From assembly GCA_009760855.2 (NCBI GenBank), contig WPIO01000015.1, positions 6,352,501 through 6,416,500 of the forward strand: a stretch of 64,000 nt of DNA, in the 5' to 3' direction. Under the pieces are notes generated by a model that saw only the letters and a list, made by a program, of their open reading frames with translations, did not search any database and had not been told where the DNA came from. The translations under genes and the position numbers were made by a program. Positions 34,121-44,910 of this stretch are shown one piece after another. The stretch comes from Cristatella mucedo. Lineage: Eukaryota > Bryozoa > Phylactolaemata > Cristatellidae. How positions within the stretch are numbered: the stretch's first letter is position 1; each line of letters starts with the position of its first letter.

Positions 34121-34539
34121 GATTTGGCTCGAGCAGAGTGTGCTTTGATTCGCCCTACACACAGAACGCTCGCATCGAACCGACACCGACAATTTATTCT
34201 ACTACTCACAGAGCAGAGGGAGCTCGAATTCACTCACCCCTCTCTAGTCCCCTTTCCTCGACTTCCGCTGTGTCTTGGCCTACCCCTGGTGAATCCACCA
34301 TCTGTTCACCGGTGGGCTATAGGCCTGTGTCAATGCCTCGTTAGAAGCGGACCACAGCTGTGCACACGCCCTTCTCGATGAAGCTTCCAACAGCTGTTTA
34401 GGAAAGGAGCGGTACCAGCCCACATGCAATCGAACTACACGCCCCTTTGACCTTAAGGTCCCAAGTTTGCAGCACCAAGACATGTAGCTGCAATGTATGT
34501 AGCTGCACTGAACCGTCGTTTAAGCAAACTCCCTTACTA

Positions 34540-34984
34540 CCTGACGTACAGATCAGTCCATGACGTAGTCGGAGAACCAACGCGGGCGCTGCAGCTCCGA
34601 CCACATGTGAAGCTGGTGGCCACCCCTTTCCTCTGTCCCGCCATACTCATCATCTTCGCCTTGTATCTGAGAGGGTACTGGCGGCTGAGCCGTAATACCG
34701 GCTCAGAGTCCGGAACTAGTCCGACGTCCGACACGTGTCTTCGGATTCCGTTCACCTTGACACCAAGGCCACGAGTCCTCGAGGTTACAGTTCCTTCTGG
34801 CCATTCTGTCGTACGCGGTGCATCGGCTGGTTTCACAAAAACCCTTTGGCCTGCTGTGTAGTTGATGGGAGATTGGGCGTTGCAGTGCTTTGCCATCTTC
34901 GGCTGAAGCGGGCACCGCCATTCATACGTGAATAATCGCTTGTGAGGTACGGTTTCGCCCTTTATCCCCTCAGTCGGCGCCGAA
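34540..34984 (-). pseudogene. Integrase C-terminal region
   Basis: Frames read WYNSAPTEGIKGETVPHKRL, then AGQRVFVKPADAPRTTEWPE and KVNGIRRHVSDVGLVP. This is the short beta-barrel domain typical after the core of Gypsy-type integrases. A stop separates it from the core. Confidence 0.75.
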
Positions 34985-35830
34985 TTGTACCATTACACCA
35001 TATCTAGTACTTCTCTACCGCTGCGAGCTGCCATGCCCTTGATAGTCCGATGCATGCGTTCGAATAAAAAAAATGCTAGCTGATTTAACAGCCTATTTTT
35101 GTATAGCGACGGAAAAGCCTTTACGGCTATCACCGCCACTTGCAGTGGCGATGAAGGATCACCGACCACAGGATTCGAACCCACGACCTCGGGACCGAGG
35201 TCATGAAAACATCTTACCTAGTGAGCCATTACGGCTCAACTATGCCGTTGCCTTACGGTCGGTAAGCACACCGGCAGATGGTCTCAACGCCCCAGCGTTC
35301 GCAGAGACGCCGAACTGCCTCAGATCGGAACGAGGCGCTGTTGTCCATCAGAAGCTGTGTAGTTGGGCCTCTCTCTCTCGAAAGATTTGCTCCAGCACTC
35401 TGGTGATTAGGTGCACCTCTTCGCTAGGAATGTGCCGCCATAGCGCAAATCTGCTTGGCCAGCAGTCCACCAGTCTCAGATATTTCTCGTCGGCGGTAGT
35501 GTGTGACATCGATCGCAAGACGAGACCAGGGTTCGGTGACTTCGAGACTGCCTCGCTGCCACGAAATCGGCGACGGATCCACTGATCTGAACCGCAGACA
35601 GGAACGAAAAATTTGTTCTACATTGGTTCTGCGGATGTTGCATTAGGGTGACATAGCATTGCCAAGTATGGCGTCCTGTCGACGCCCAGGTGGTGCAGAT
35701 TGTGGAACTGCTTGAGGTCGATATCGGGAGCCGCCAAACTGACCTCAGGAGCGACGGCACGGTTACAGCAAGTCATGAACTTCAACCACATTTTCGGTAC
35801 TCGCGTCAGCTGGTCCGCTTTGTTCACCAG
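34985..35830 (-). pseudogene. Integrase core, interrupted by SINE-1
   Basis: The zinc-binding part reads FHNLHHLGVDRTPYLAMLCH, with two His of the HHCC motif, and CNRAVAPEV lies upstream. The catalytic core shows RLAIDVTHY (first Asp) and, across frame changes, CAYRP and GNGIVE at the SINE junction, then MHRTIKGMAARSG on the other side. The SINE-1 at 35,066-35,243 splits the core beside the third catalytic residue (Glu of GIVE). Confidence 0.8.
35066..35243 (-). mobile_element. SINE-1 inserted in integrase
   Basis: A minus-strand copy of SINE-1 with the B box (GGGTTCGAATCC on its strand) and the body GGCGGTGATAGCCGTAAAGG, ending in a poly-T-rich run at about 35,070. Integrase sequence continues on both sides, so the SINE is younger than the retrotransposon. 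Confidence 0.92.
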
Positions 35831-35942
35831 AGACGTTACTAGGCTTACAGTCTTCTCCAGATTGCACTCCGTTGCAATATCGTGGGGTAGGCCCAGTCGT
35901 CGTCAAATTATCGCCTATCCAATGCCTCGCGTCCTCACGGGT

Positions 35943-36668
35943 TTATCCCCCATCGATCAATGACTTCAGCCAACCAAACACCGAAGTCGAATCAGTAACA
36001 GTTTGAACTTTCTGAAGTCCCCACGCAATAGCAATGTTAAGACCTTTGTTGATGGCTTCTGGCTCGGCGGTGTTGATATGGGAGGTATCGTCCGGCTTTG
36101 GATGCCACGAGGCATCCTTAATCACTTTACCGTCAATCTCAAGGCGATAAATCTCTAATAGCGATGTTGCTCGCATCCCACCACAGTTTTTCGCTGACGG
36201 CATTGGGCACCTGCCAGTAACCGGATCAGAAGCTAGCACCCTGCGAGGGACGTCGTGAGCAATTTCCAGAACCTCACTCGGCACTCTGCTGTCCCAGTCC
36301 TGATTGCTGGCTATACGTTTGAGGTAACTGCGAGCGGGTCGCAGCCAGCCGGCTACCGGAAAATGCCCGACGAGTTGCCCACACCAAGAAAATAACTCTC
36401 GCCGCGTCATCACTGACTGTTCAGAGCCCATGGCATTATCTCGGCGCCATACGAGCTCGTTGCGTTTACTATCAATGCAGAGGCCTAGGACACGACCACC
36501 CTCTAACTTTTCAGGTAGTTGTACTTCAAGTCCGTACTCTCGGAGAAGCTCGATTACATGGTCGTTTGAGACGATATAATGTTTCGCCAAAATATCGTCA
36601 ACATACGAATCCGTGCCGGATATGACTCGCTCATCCATTGACAACACTTTATTTAAGATAAAAGTCAT
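35943..36668 (-). pseudogene. Retrotransposon RT catalytic core and RNase H
   Basis: The 241-residue frame starts just before the RT catalytic SYVDDIL motif. It continues through the connection region (FSWCGQLVGHFPVAGWLRPA) to RNase H, with INTAEPEAINKGLNIAIAWG (catalytic Glu) and VQTVTDSTSVFGWL (catalytic Asp). The YVDD form is a variant of the common YIDD/YVDD box. The frame is uninterrupted over this stretch. Confidence 0.85.
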
Positions 36669-36808
36669 TATTTTTTTGTTTCAGCGTTAAGGCCGAAACC
36701 CAAGCGAGTCAGGCAGTATCGACGGCCATAAAATTCAACCACCTGGTTCCTTTCACAATGATGGGCCTACGGGAATTTGCAAATAGGCCTTACACAGGTC
36801 CACGACCC

Positions 36809-37642
36809 TTACGTTGCGTCCCATTCACCGTCAGGCACGAAGTTTATCACTGCAGACGTCCCCTTCAGCCGTGTGGCTCGACACGAACAGGTTGAGCTCA
36901 CGATAGTCGAGGACGGCCTTACTTTCCTTTTGCTGCTTTGGACCACCACCATCAAGGGAATCAGCCCGCCGCACTCCCCGTGAAAAGGTTGAAGCCAACC
37001 ACGCCTTATCCAGTCCTTCACTTCCCGATCATATTCTGCTTCTCCCTCAGCCGGGATGCGATATAAGGACACTCTGTTCTGCGGCAAGGGGGCCTGTACG
37101 CCTTCTTTCCAGTTCCAGCGCACGTGCCCCGAGCCATCGTGGAATACGGCAGTAAAATCTTTGTCGGAGGCTGTAAGCTCGGACGAATTTCCGACACTTG
37201 CAACCAGCGAGACGTCGGTGGCCGGGGGAGAGCGAGGGCAGGTTCCACTGCTTCTTTCGCCACGGATGTATTGGGTCGCTAGAGCCTCATTACAGAAGTC
37301 AACTTGGCCTTCACCACCATGCCCTACATGGACACCGCCTAGCGCTCTTATGACATCCATCCCAAGGATGATGTCCCAGCCAGCAATTGTATCGGTCACC
37401 AAACAATTAACCTCCAGTGGTACTCCTTTAAGTAACAGACTGACCGTAACTGTAGAGGTACCGAGAGCGCGGTCACTGTTCATAATCAAGATATCCTCTC
37501 TCGCAGGCTGCAAATCACGAGAGGAGGCCAGCACTGCTGCAAGCACCGTGCGGGAGCAGCCAGTGTCAACAAGTGCAGTAGCTATCTGGCCATTTAACAT
37601 CACGCCAATGGAGGATAGTGGCGCCGGAGTCAAGGGGAACAC
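36809..37642 (-). pseudogene. Retrotransposon protease and start of RT
   Basis: The frame begins with an aspartic protease: IATALVDTGCSRTVLA holds the catalytic DTG, and GWDIILGMDVIRAL is the typical C-terminal flap region. It continues into the RT fingers (YDREVKDWIRRGWLQPF). The adjoining RT segment in another frame (VVDLCKAYLQI, near 36,790) holds the first catalytic aspartate, so a frameshift separates the two. Confidence 0.82.
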
Positions 37643-37672
37643 ACACGCTGGCGCAGGTGTTGACGGTTCCCC

Positions 37673-38194
37673 TTAGTCGTTTTTTTGATCGCTGAACTTT
37701 TTACCACACGCAACAGCTAGATGATTCGGATCGCCGCAGATCCAGCAAAGTCGCTTGTGCGGCTCACTTTGAAAAGGCCGGTCGGTGTACCGCCTTTGCG
37801 AGTCCGGCCTAGTCTGCACCACTATGACACGGGTCTGAGCGCGTCGATGCTCGAAACGGCCGGCAAGACATGCCTCACTTGAAGAGACAAAGTTCCTCGA
37901 CATTTCAACCAGCACGGGCAACTCAGCTTTGGTAAGCGAGCACGCTGCTTGAAGTTGCCGCTTTACGTCATCGGGTAGGCCCGACACAAATGCTCACTTC
38001 GGCAAAGACTCAGGGGATACGCAGGTGCCCCGCTTGAGCAGCAAAGGCAATGGACGCCAAGCGAACAAGATCGGCCAAGTAGACGTCTGGTGACTCACCC
38101 TCGCGACAAGTTTTTTGCTCGACAACTCATCGTACGTGCAGAAGCAATCGGGCGAAAACACGGCGCCGAGTGACCCCGATGGTGAATCCACCAT
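37673..38194 (-). pseudogene. gag remnant with zinc knuckle
   Basis: Frames read SPDVYLADLVRLASIAFAAQ (capsid-like region), then GLPDDVKRQLQAACSLTKAE and LVEMSRNFVSSSEACLAG. The zinc knuckle CWICGDPNHLAVAC (C-x2-C-x4-H-x4-C) follows near 37,730. At least two frameshifts separate these parts, and the N-terminus is missing. Confidence 0.8.
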
Positions 38195-38239
38195 CTGTTC
38201 ACCAGCAGGCTATAAGCCAGTGTCAGCAGTGTACCCAGG

Positions 38240-40435
38240 AAATTTCGCGAGATTTTGCTCATGCGTTCTCACGAAGATCACTGAAATAGGATTGCAGTGG
38301 CCTAGGCCAATACCTCAATCCACAGCAGTCCACCTGAATACACTACATTCCACCATGCAACGAAAGAAATCCTGATCAAAAAGCTCCTTTTTTGATTGCA
38401 TATGACAGCACACTCTGTGGCGATTGCTTAAAAGAAATTCACTTAAATTGGCACGGCCGTTCCCGTGCAATGCCCTGCAAACGACTGCCTTAGCCCGGGT
38501 CAATACCACAATCCACTTCAATCCACAGAATTCACCGCATAAAAAATCGAAATACATTGCACCGAGCTTAAAATTTTATTGCATAATAAAGTGCACCGTG
38601 CTGTGTGCACAACCACGTAAAATAAAAAAAATTGTGCGACTTCGCACTGTGGCAACGGGCGGCAGTCGCCTGAAATGACCTGGAAAACTACCTCAATCCA
38701 CTCTATTCCACTGCAAATCACCCTCAAATCGCCATCGCGAAGCTCTAATTGACATTGCATATAGTACTAGACTCAGTTCAAAGTGCATTCACAAAATTCC
38801 GCTCCATTGTGCACACGCGTTCTCATGCAATGGATTGCAATCAACTGCAACGACCCGGTCCCATACCACAATCCGCCGAAATCCGTTAGATTCTTCTACA
38901 CAGCGACCAGAACGCGTAGACTAGAAGCTCTAATTGTGATTCCACGCTGCTCTACTCTTCGGTTATTGTGTACTTGCATAACTTCACTGTAATCGCCTCG
39001 ACCATTCTTCAGCAATGCACTGCAATCGTCTGCAACTGCCCGGGCCAGTACGTCAATGTACCGAAACCCGCCAAAAAACGACCGGAATACGTACACTTTA
39101 AGCTCTAATGGTGATTGCACATCGGTCTAATTTTTGGTTATTTTGTAATCCCACAATTTTACTAGAATATCGGCTCGATCGTTTGGCAGCAATTCACTGC
39201 CATTGACTGCAATGGCCCGAGGCAATATCTCAAGTTACAGAAATCTGATGCAAAATGCCCCGAAATCGGTTTAGTAATGCTTCAATTTTTAATGCATGTT
39301 ACAAAGCACACTGATTAATGTCAACCACATCATTTTAATCAATTGAGCTCGTACAATCTCAAGCAATGCATGTCAATCTACGGCAACGGCTCGGCTCGAA
39401 GCAGCAATCCACTATAATCCGTGACAAGTTGAAACTAAATTGGCTCCACGAAATGCCGATTGTCATCGCATTTCACATTTATTTGTGCTAAAAGTGAAAT
39501 CGTAGGACGTTCAAGCTATTTTGCACGCTAATGGTAAAAAATACACGGCAATTGACAGCAATAGCAGGGACTAATACCGAAATCCATGACTAATCGACGA
39601 AAAATCGGCTGCACCAAGCTCTAATTCTCATTCCACGTAACATCTCGCTTTGTGCACATATACTTGCAACCCTTTCAGCCAGCTCTGACCGTTAAATCTT
39701 GGGCAATGTATGGCAACAGACTGCAATGGCCCGGGCAAATACTGCAATCCATTATAGTCAATCGTAAATCACTGGAAAGTGACTGGGTCAAGATCAAATA
39801 CATCTCACTTGTTGCAGCTCTCTGTTTTGAAAGTGCAATCAAATCCTTCCAACCAATCGCCCACGTACAATCGCGCGCAATGGACGGCAATTGACAGCAA
39901 TGTCGTGGGCAAATACCCAAATTCCCGGCGAATTGAAGAGAAATTGGCAGTGCGAAAGCCTCAATTTTCGTTGCATATAACATTTCGCTGCGTCCAAAGT
40001 AAAACCGTGGAACTTTCAAGATGTTTGTTAACTGTCAGCAATGTACGGAAATCAACAGCAATGGTAGGAGCCGATAGCCAAATCCGTGGTAAATAGACGA
40101 GATTGGCTGCAGTTAACTGCAACTCTCATTCTACATATCATGAACCTCCGTGCGCGCATAATTTTCACCCATGATGCGCGTTCAATTGACGGCAATTCAC
40201 GGCAATAGACGGCAATGGCCCCGGGAAATACGCCAATCCATAATAGATAGTTATAAATGCACCGAAAGTTGCTGAGAAAAGCTCCAACTTTTTTTGTTAT
40301 TGCACTACACTGCAATAAAAGTGGAGCCATATCTTTGTATACAATCGACAAAGGGTCAATCAAGGGCAATGCACGACAATCGACGGCCATGGCCCGGTCT
40401 CTGAAGTAATCTGGTGCAAATTTGCTGGAAATTGG
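38240..40435. repeat. Tandem satellite array, about 13 monomers of about 175 bp
   Basis: A landmark with GCAAT words followed by TGGCCCGGG-like and CAATCCA blocks recurs near 38,299, 38,470, 38,650, 38,826, 39,012, 39,190, 39,364, 39,545, 39,705, 39,876, 40,038, 40,190 and 40,369. The spacings are 152-186 bases. A second landmark (AGCTCTAATTGTGATTGCAC) sits at a steady offset. Monomers are strongly diverged. Inside each, GCAAT recurs about every 11 bases. It lies between the LTR-type element and a LINE-B copy. ORFs across it are chance. Confidence 0.9.
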
Positions 40436-40524
40436 CTGTTTGAATTTGTAATTATCCTACTACATAACGCTCACTGTGGGCGAGCATGCCGTCCTTTTTC
40501 ACGTTTAAGAAATCGGTTTTTTCT

Positions 40525-42060
40525 CACCAAGGGTGATTTAAACATTCATTTTGATAACTTATCGGACACGTTTAGTACTGAATTTTGTGCGTTGACTGAC
40601 GCATTGTCTAATGTGGCTAATGCGCATGGCCCTAATCACATCAAGGGTTACACACTCGACCAAATATTGTCATAAAAACACAATTTGTCATCACCAATTA
40701 TTATCAAATCCTGCTTATTTGACCACATTGAGATCTCATTCAGTTTACAACGTGCGCCCGCTTCATCCTCAACTACAATCAACCTTGAATCGCAAAAACA
40801 CAAAACCCTTGACATCAATGCTGTCCGTGGGAGAATATCTGCCTCACCTCTGCTGTTCAGTCCCTTTCTGACCTGCCATAATCAGTAGATTGCATCAAGA
40901 CATCACTAGATGATATGCTCGATGAGTTTGCATCTCCGACTAAGCGCGTTTTGCTCTCCCGCTCAGACGGCCCATGGCTAGCTAGGTCTGTTAAGCGAAA
41001 AGTTAAAAAAGCGAATACAATATCCATCTGCAGGCTTACGAGGACTACTGTAGATTGTACAAAGCCTAGCTTCTATAAAATCATTGTTGAATAGCAGATG
41101 CACAATCAAAAAAAGCTGATATTGACGATCAACCTTCTCCTCAACCGCTTCCAGGTTAACTCTTTACATAGTGGTCCCCATGATGATCTTTCTGATCGCT
41201 TCTCTAGCCTGTCAACAAGATAGACAAGATCAGGGAGTCCATCCCTTAGATGAGTTGGGTTGGTCCAGCGGTTAAGGTGCTCGCCCCGACTAAGATCTGG
41301 CTGAGGTCGTGGGCTCAAGCCCCGAGGCATATGTGAAGCGCCTGAATAGAGATTTGGTGGTCTAGGGGCGCTATACAAATGAATTATATAAATGAATTAT
41401 ATAGCAGAACCCCCTGGACTCATGTCCGTCAATTATTTGCAGCACCTGAATGTCTAAATTCTACAAGGTCACTAGTTACCTCGTCCTGAAGTTCAAATCC
41501 TAATCGAAGAAGACAGCGAGTTCTCTCAATTCTATTCCCACTGTCAGGCTTCTACGATGCATTGATCTGCTGCTGCAATTCCTAACTAACAACACAAATA
41601 TGTCATTAGCTTCAGGTCACGTCCCTGTACCTAGCAAAGAGGCTGTTATCGGGCCACTACTCAAGAAGTCAACGCTAGACCAAGAGAGAATAAACAACTT
41701 ACGCCCAGTGTCCCTTCTACCGTTCCAATTAAAGACAACGGAACGAGCCTTAGCGGATCAGCAGAATTCAGTTTTTAAAACTTCAAACCTTGCTAATAAT
41801 TTCAAGTCTGTCTTTAGAGATTATCATACCACAGAGTCAGTTTTGCTTCGGGTATATAACGATCTACATAAGAATGAAGACACGGTAAGGGTATGTATTC
41901 TTGTCTTGTTCGATCTTCGGGGGAGCATTTGATACTATCGATCACCAAGTGCTCCTTGAGCACCTCTCATCTTGCCTCGGCATCACTGGCAATGCATTTC
42001 AACTGTTCAGGTCCAATCGTTGCCGCGGCATACCTTGAGCGCTCACAGGCTTTTCACTGT
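40525..42060 (+). mobile_element. LINE-B copy (endonuclease end to RT), with SINE-2
   Basis: A plus-strand copy starting inside the endonuclease (FNIHFDNLSDTFS, then HIKGYTLDQILS). It runs on to the RT start ([46 protein letters not shown]) and ends near DTIDHQVLLEHL. It is both 5- and 3-prime truncated and broken by stops. The parallel copy at 42.6-44.9 kb confirms the order. SINE-2 splits it at 41,245-41,405. Confidence 0.88.
41245..41405 (+). mobile_element. SINE-2 inserted in LINE-B
   Basis: Head GTCCAGCGGTTAAGGTGCTC, B-box region GTCGTGGGCTCAAGCC, AAGCGCC at 41,336-41,342 pairing with GGCGCT at 41,367-41,372, and the ATGAATTATATAAATG tail. The LINE-B reading resumes after it. Confidence 0.92.
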
Positions 42061-42064
42061 CCGT

Positions 42065-44910
42065 TACAGAATAATTTCGAAAACCGAAGTTCTCGCGAAC
42101 ATCGTACAGAAACCAATATAGCTAAGATATGTTTAAAATGCATTTGCTTGTTGCTTGACCTGAGCGAGTAAGAAATTACGTGCCTACGGACGTATAACCA
42201 CTAACCACTTCGGGCTGCTGGGCCTCACATGCCAGCGGCGGTGTTACGTACGCCGGCTGCTAGTAACCTGCCTTTTAGTTACGGCCATGCAAACTTATGA
42301 TAATAATACTAATAATAATGCACTTGATAAAGCGCCCTCAAAGAACTCGATCTCTTTCTAGGCGCTTTACATTTGTTGCAGAGTGAAATGCAATTGAATG
42401 GTAAGTAAAATCATGCTTGAAAAACAAACAAAATGAATAATATGGTTAGGGGTGACATGCACAGGGTCAGCATGCAAATGTGGTTAGTGGCAGCATGCAC
42501 AATGATCGCTACACTGTCGTAGTTCAAATGCATTCCTAGATGTAATTGCAGTTTCTGCGATTCGTGAATTAGGGTTTCCCAATAGAAAAGCGACCAGGAG
42601 CCGCCGCTGCCGGGTTCCTGGGCCATTATCTTTGAAAAATGTCTCAACCTGCTCGCCTTAACTGAAACTTGGCTGAACTCGGTAAACTTGCTGGGAATTA
42701 AATACGCTACCCCGGCTGGTTCCTCCTTTCATATCCCCTGATCGATCAAAACTCGAGGCGGAGTTGCTATTATCACGCCCTCAAAATTTGACTTCAAGCC
42801 ATTTGCAGTACCCTCAAAGCAGTCTTTAGAATCTATTGTCTCGATTCCACCAGATAAAAAGCTAACGATTGAAGCAGTACCTGTCACCTGCCAGGTACCG
42901 AATCCTCCTTTATCTCAGATGTCTCTGGTCTCATTTCGACTCCCTGTGCAAGAATTTGACCTTTCCTCATTACGGGTGATTTCAACTTTCATTTTTATAA
43001 CTGTCTGACGCCTTCAGCACAAAATTTCGTGCATTGAATGACTCACTGTCTCTCGTGGCTCACGTGCATAGCCCTACTCCCATCAAGGATCACAAACTCG
43101 ACCAAATTTTCTCATACAACTACACTTTTGTCATCACCAAGTCCTGCTTATCTGACCACATGCAGATCTCATTCAGTCAACAATGTGTGCCCTCCTACTC
43201 ATCTAAAATCATCCGTGAATCGTGACACCTCAAGACCCTTGACAACGATGCTGTTTATGCGAGAGTATCTGATTTGCCTCTGATTCTCAGTCTCCCCGAC
43301 CTGTCATTGGTAGAATCCTGCAACACAACACTAGCTGGCATGCTCGACAAGTTTGCGCCCCCGACTTTGCGGCCATTGTAACCCCTCGCCGAGACGGCCT
43401 TTGGTTTACCACAGACATTAAACAAGCTAGGTCAACTAAGTGAAAGCTTGAAAAACATGCACAAGATCAGGACTGCCTGTCCATCGACAGACAGATGAGG
43501 ACTGCTGTAAGTCATACCAATTGATCCTAGCGAAGGCCAAGTCTAGCTTACACAAAAACACTGTTGAATCACGGCTGCATAATTAAAAAATGCTGATGTC
43601 GACGATCGACCGTCTTCTTAACAGCTCACAGTTCAGCCCCTTACCTGGTGATGCCCGTGATGATCTAGCTGATCGCTTCTCTGTCCTGTAAGTAGACAAG
43701 ATCAAAGAGTCCATCCCTACGGTGGCAGCATTCCACCTGGAATGCTTTCACTAAATTCCATGGAGCGCCTCAATGCCTACATTCAAGGAAGCCACTCGTG
43801 ACCTCGTCCTGAAGTTCATATCCCAATCAAAGAAGCCAACTAGTCCTTTGGACCATGTTCACAATATCCTGCTTCTACGATGCATTGATCTGCTGCTGCC
43901 ATGCATAACTATCATCATAAATATGTCATTAGTCTCAGGTCACGTCCCAGCACCTTTAAAAAAAGCTGTAGTCAGGCCACTTCTCAAAAAAGCGACACTA
44001 GACCAAGAGAACTTGAGCAAGTAACCGCCCTGCCTTCTAGGGTTCCCATTAAAGACACTGGAACGAGTGGTGACAGATCAGCTGAACTCATACACTGGAA
44101 CTTTAAGCATTGCTGGTAAGTTCTAGTCTGCTTTAGAGCTAATCACTCTAAAGAGTCGGCACCGCTTTGGGTGTACAACGACCTACTTGGGAATGTACAT
44201 GAACAATGTACAATGTACAAATTAAATGTACAATTTGTACACAAAGATAGAGTATTTCTGCTTATTTTACTCGATCTTTCGGCAGCGTTTGATGCTATCA
44301 ATCACCGAGTACTCTTTGAGTGCCTCTGATCTCGATTGGGCATCACTGGTACTGCATTGCAATGGTTCAGGCCCTGTGAGTGGAAGATTCCAGAATATTG
44401 ATGTGAATGGACAAAGATCATCCGATGAAAGTCTGAAGCATGGTGCATGGTCCACTTCTTTTATCCGTTTGTACTCTCAGTCTTGCCAATTTGATTGCCA
44501 GGTACAATCTAGGCTGTCACTTCTATGCAGATGGCACTCAGTTGTACCTTTACTTTGGTCTTTCCAACTCACTCCCGACCTGCGTCCCGACATCTCCCGA
44601 GTTTTACACATTTAAAGAGAAACTAAATACTCACTTATTAAAGACAACATGTAGTGGGTCCACGTGATTCGTCCTTTATGTGCTTATGCGTGCTGACACT
44701 GTGCATGCGGCTACTAACCACACTGGAATGCTGATGCTGTGATGTTACCCCTAACCATGTTATTCTCGTGGTTTATTGAGCATGTTACCACAAACAATTC
44801 AATCCTGCTTCCTTTGTAGCAAATACCAAGTGTCTAGAATGAGATATGAGATTGAGTGCTCTGACGGAGCTATACAAAACAATTATAATTAGTATTATTA
44901 TAAAAAGAGA
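42065..44910 (+). mobile_element. LINE-B copy with 5-prime region, internally deleted
   Basis: This is the most complete LINE-B in outline. The 5-prime region (42,065-42,600) is followed by the endonuclease (RGGVAIITPSKFDFKPFAV, FDFKPFAVPSKQSLESIV; SDHMQISF near 43,160 holds the catalytic Asp-His). Then come the RT start (43,773-44,020) and the RT middle ([32 protein letters not shown] at 44,515-44,560). The frame then jumps straight to the last coding part (NSLPTCVPTSPEF), missing the rest. The catalytic YADD has become YADG. The stem-loop and (ATT)n-like tail end it. Confidence 0.88.
42298..42503 (-). mobile_element. LINE-B tail inserted in another LINE-B
   Basis: A minus-strand 3-prime fragment with an (ATT)n end at 42,298 and a complete stem-loop sits inside the 5-prime region of the plus-strand LINE-B. 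The 5-prime region resumes at ATGATCGCTACACTGTCG. It is therefore a younger insertion, heavily 5-prime truncated. Confidence 0.9.

Larger units (their letters stand above)
34480..38230 (-). mobile_element. LTR-type retrotransposon (Ty3/Gypsy-like), decayed
   Basis: On the minus strand the order is gag with zinc knuckle, protease, reverse transcriptase, RNase H, then integrase, which is the Ty3/Gypsy or BEL/Pao order. Frames are broken in several places. Gag lacks its N-terminus where the element meets the satellite array, and a SINE-1 interrupts the integrase. No full LTR pair is visible. A 45-base block (TGAATCCACCATCTGTTCACC plus flanks) recurs in the same orientation at 34,284-34,330 and 38,178-38,224 and may be a remnant of terminal sequence. 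Confidence 0.85.

Noticed and set aside
34140-34480. Full-length LTR left of the retrotransposon
   Set aside because: Only about 45 bases match the right-hand end, so a complete LTR pair cannot be claimed.
38240-40435. CRISPR-like array of regularly spaced repeats
   Set aside because: The genome is eukaryotic, the whole monomer repeats, and there are no unique spacers.
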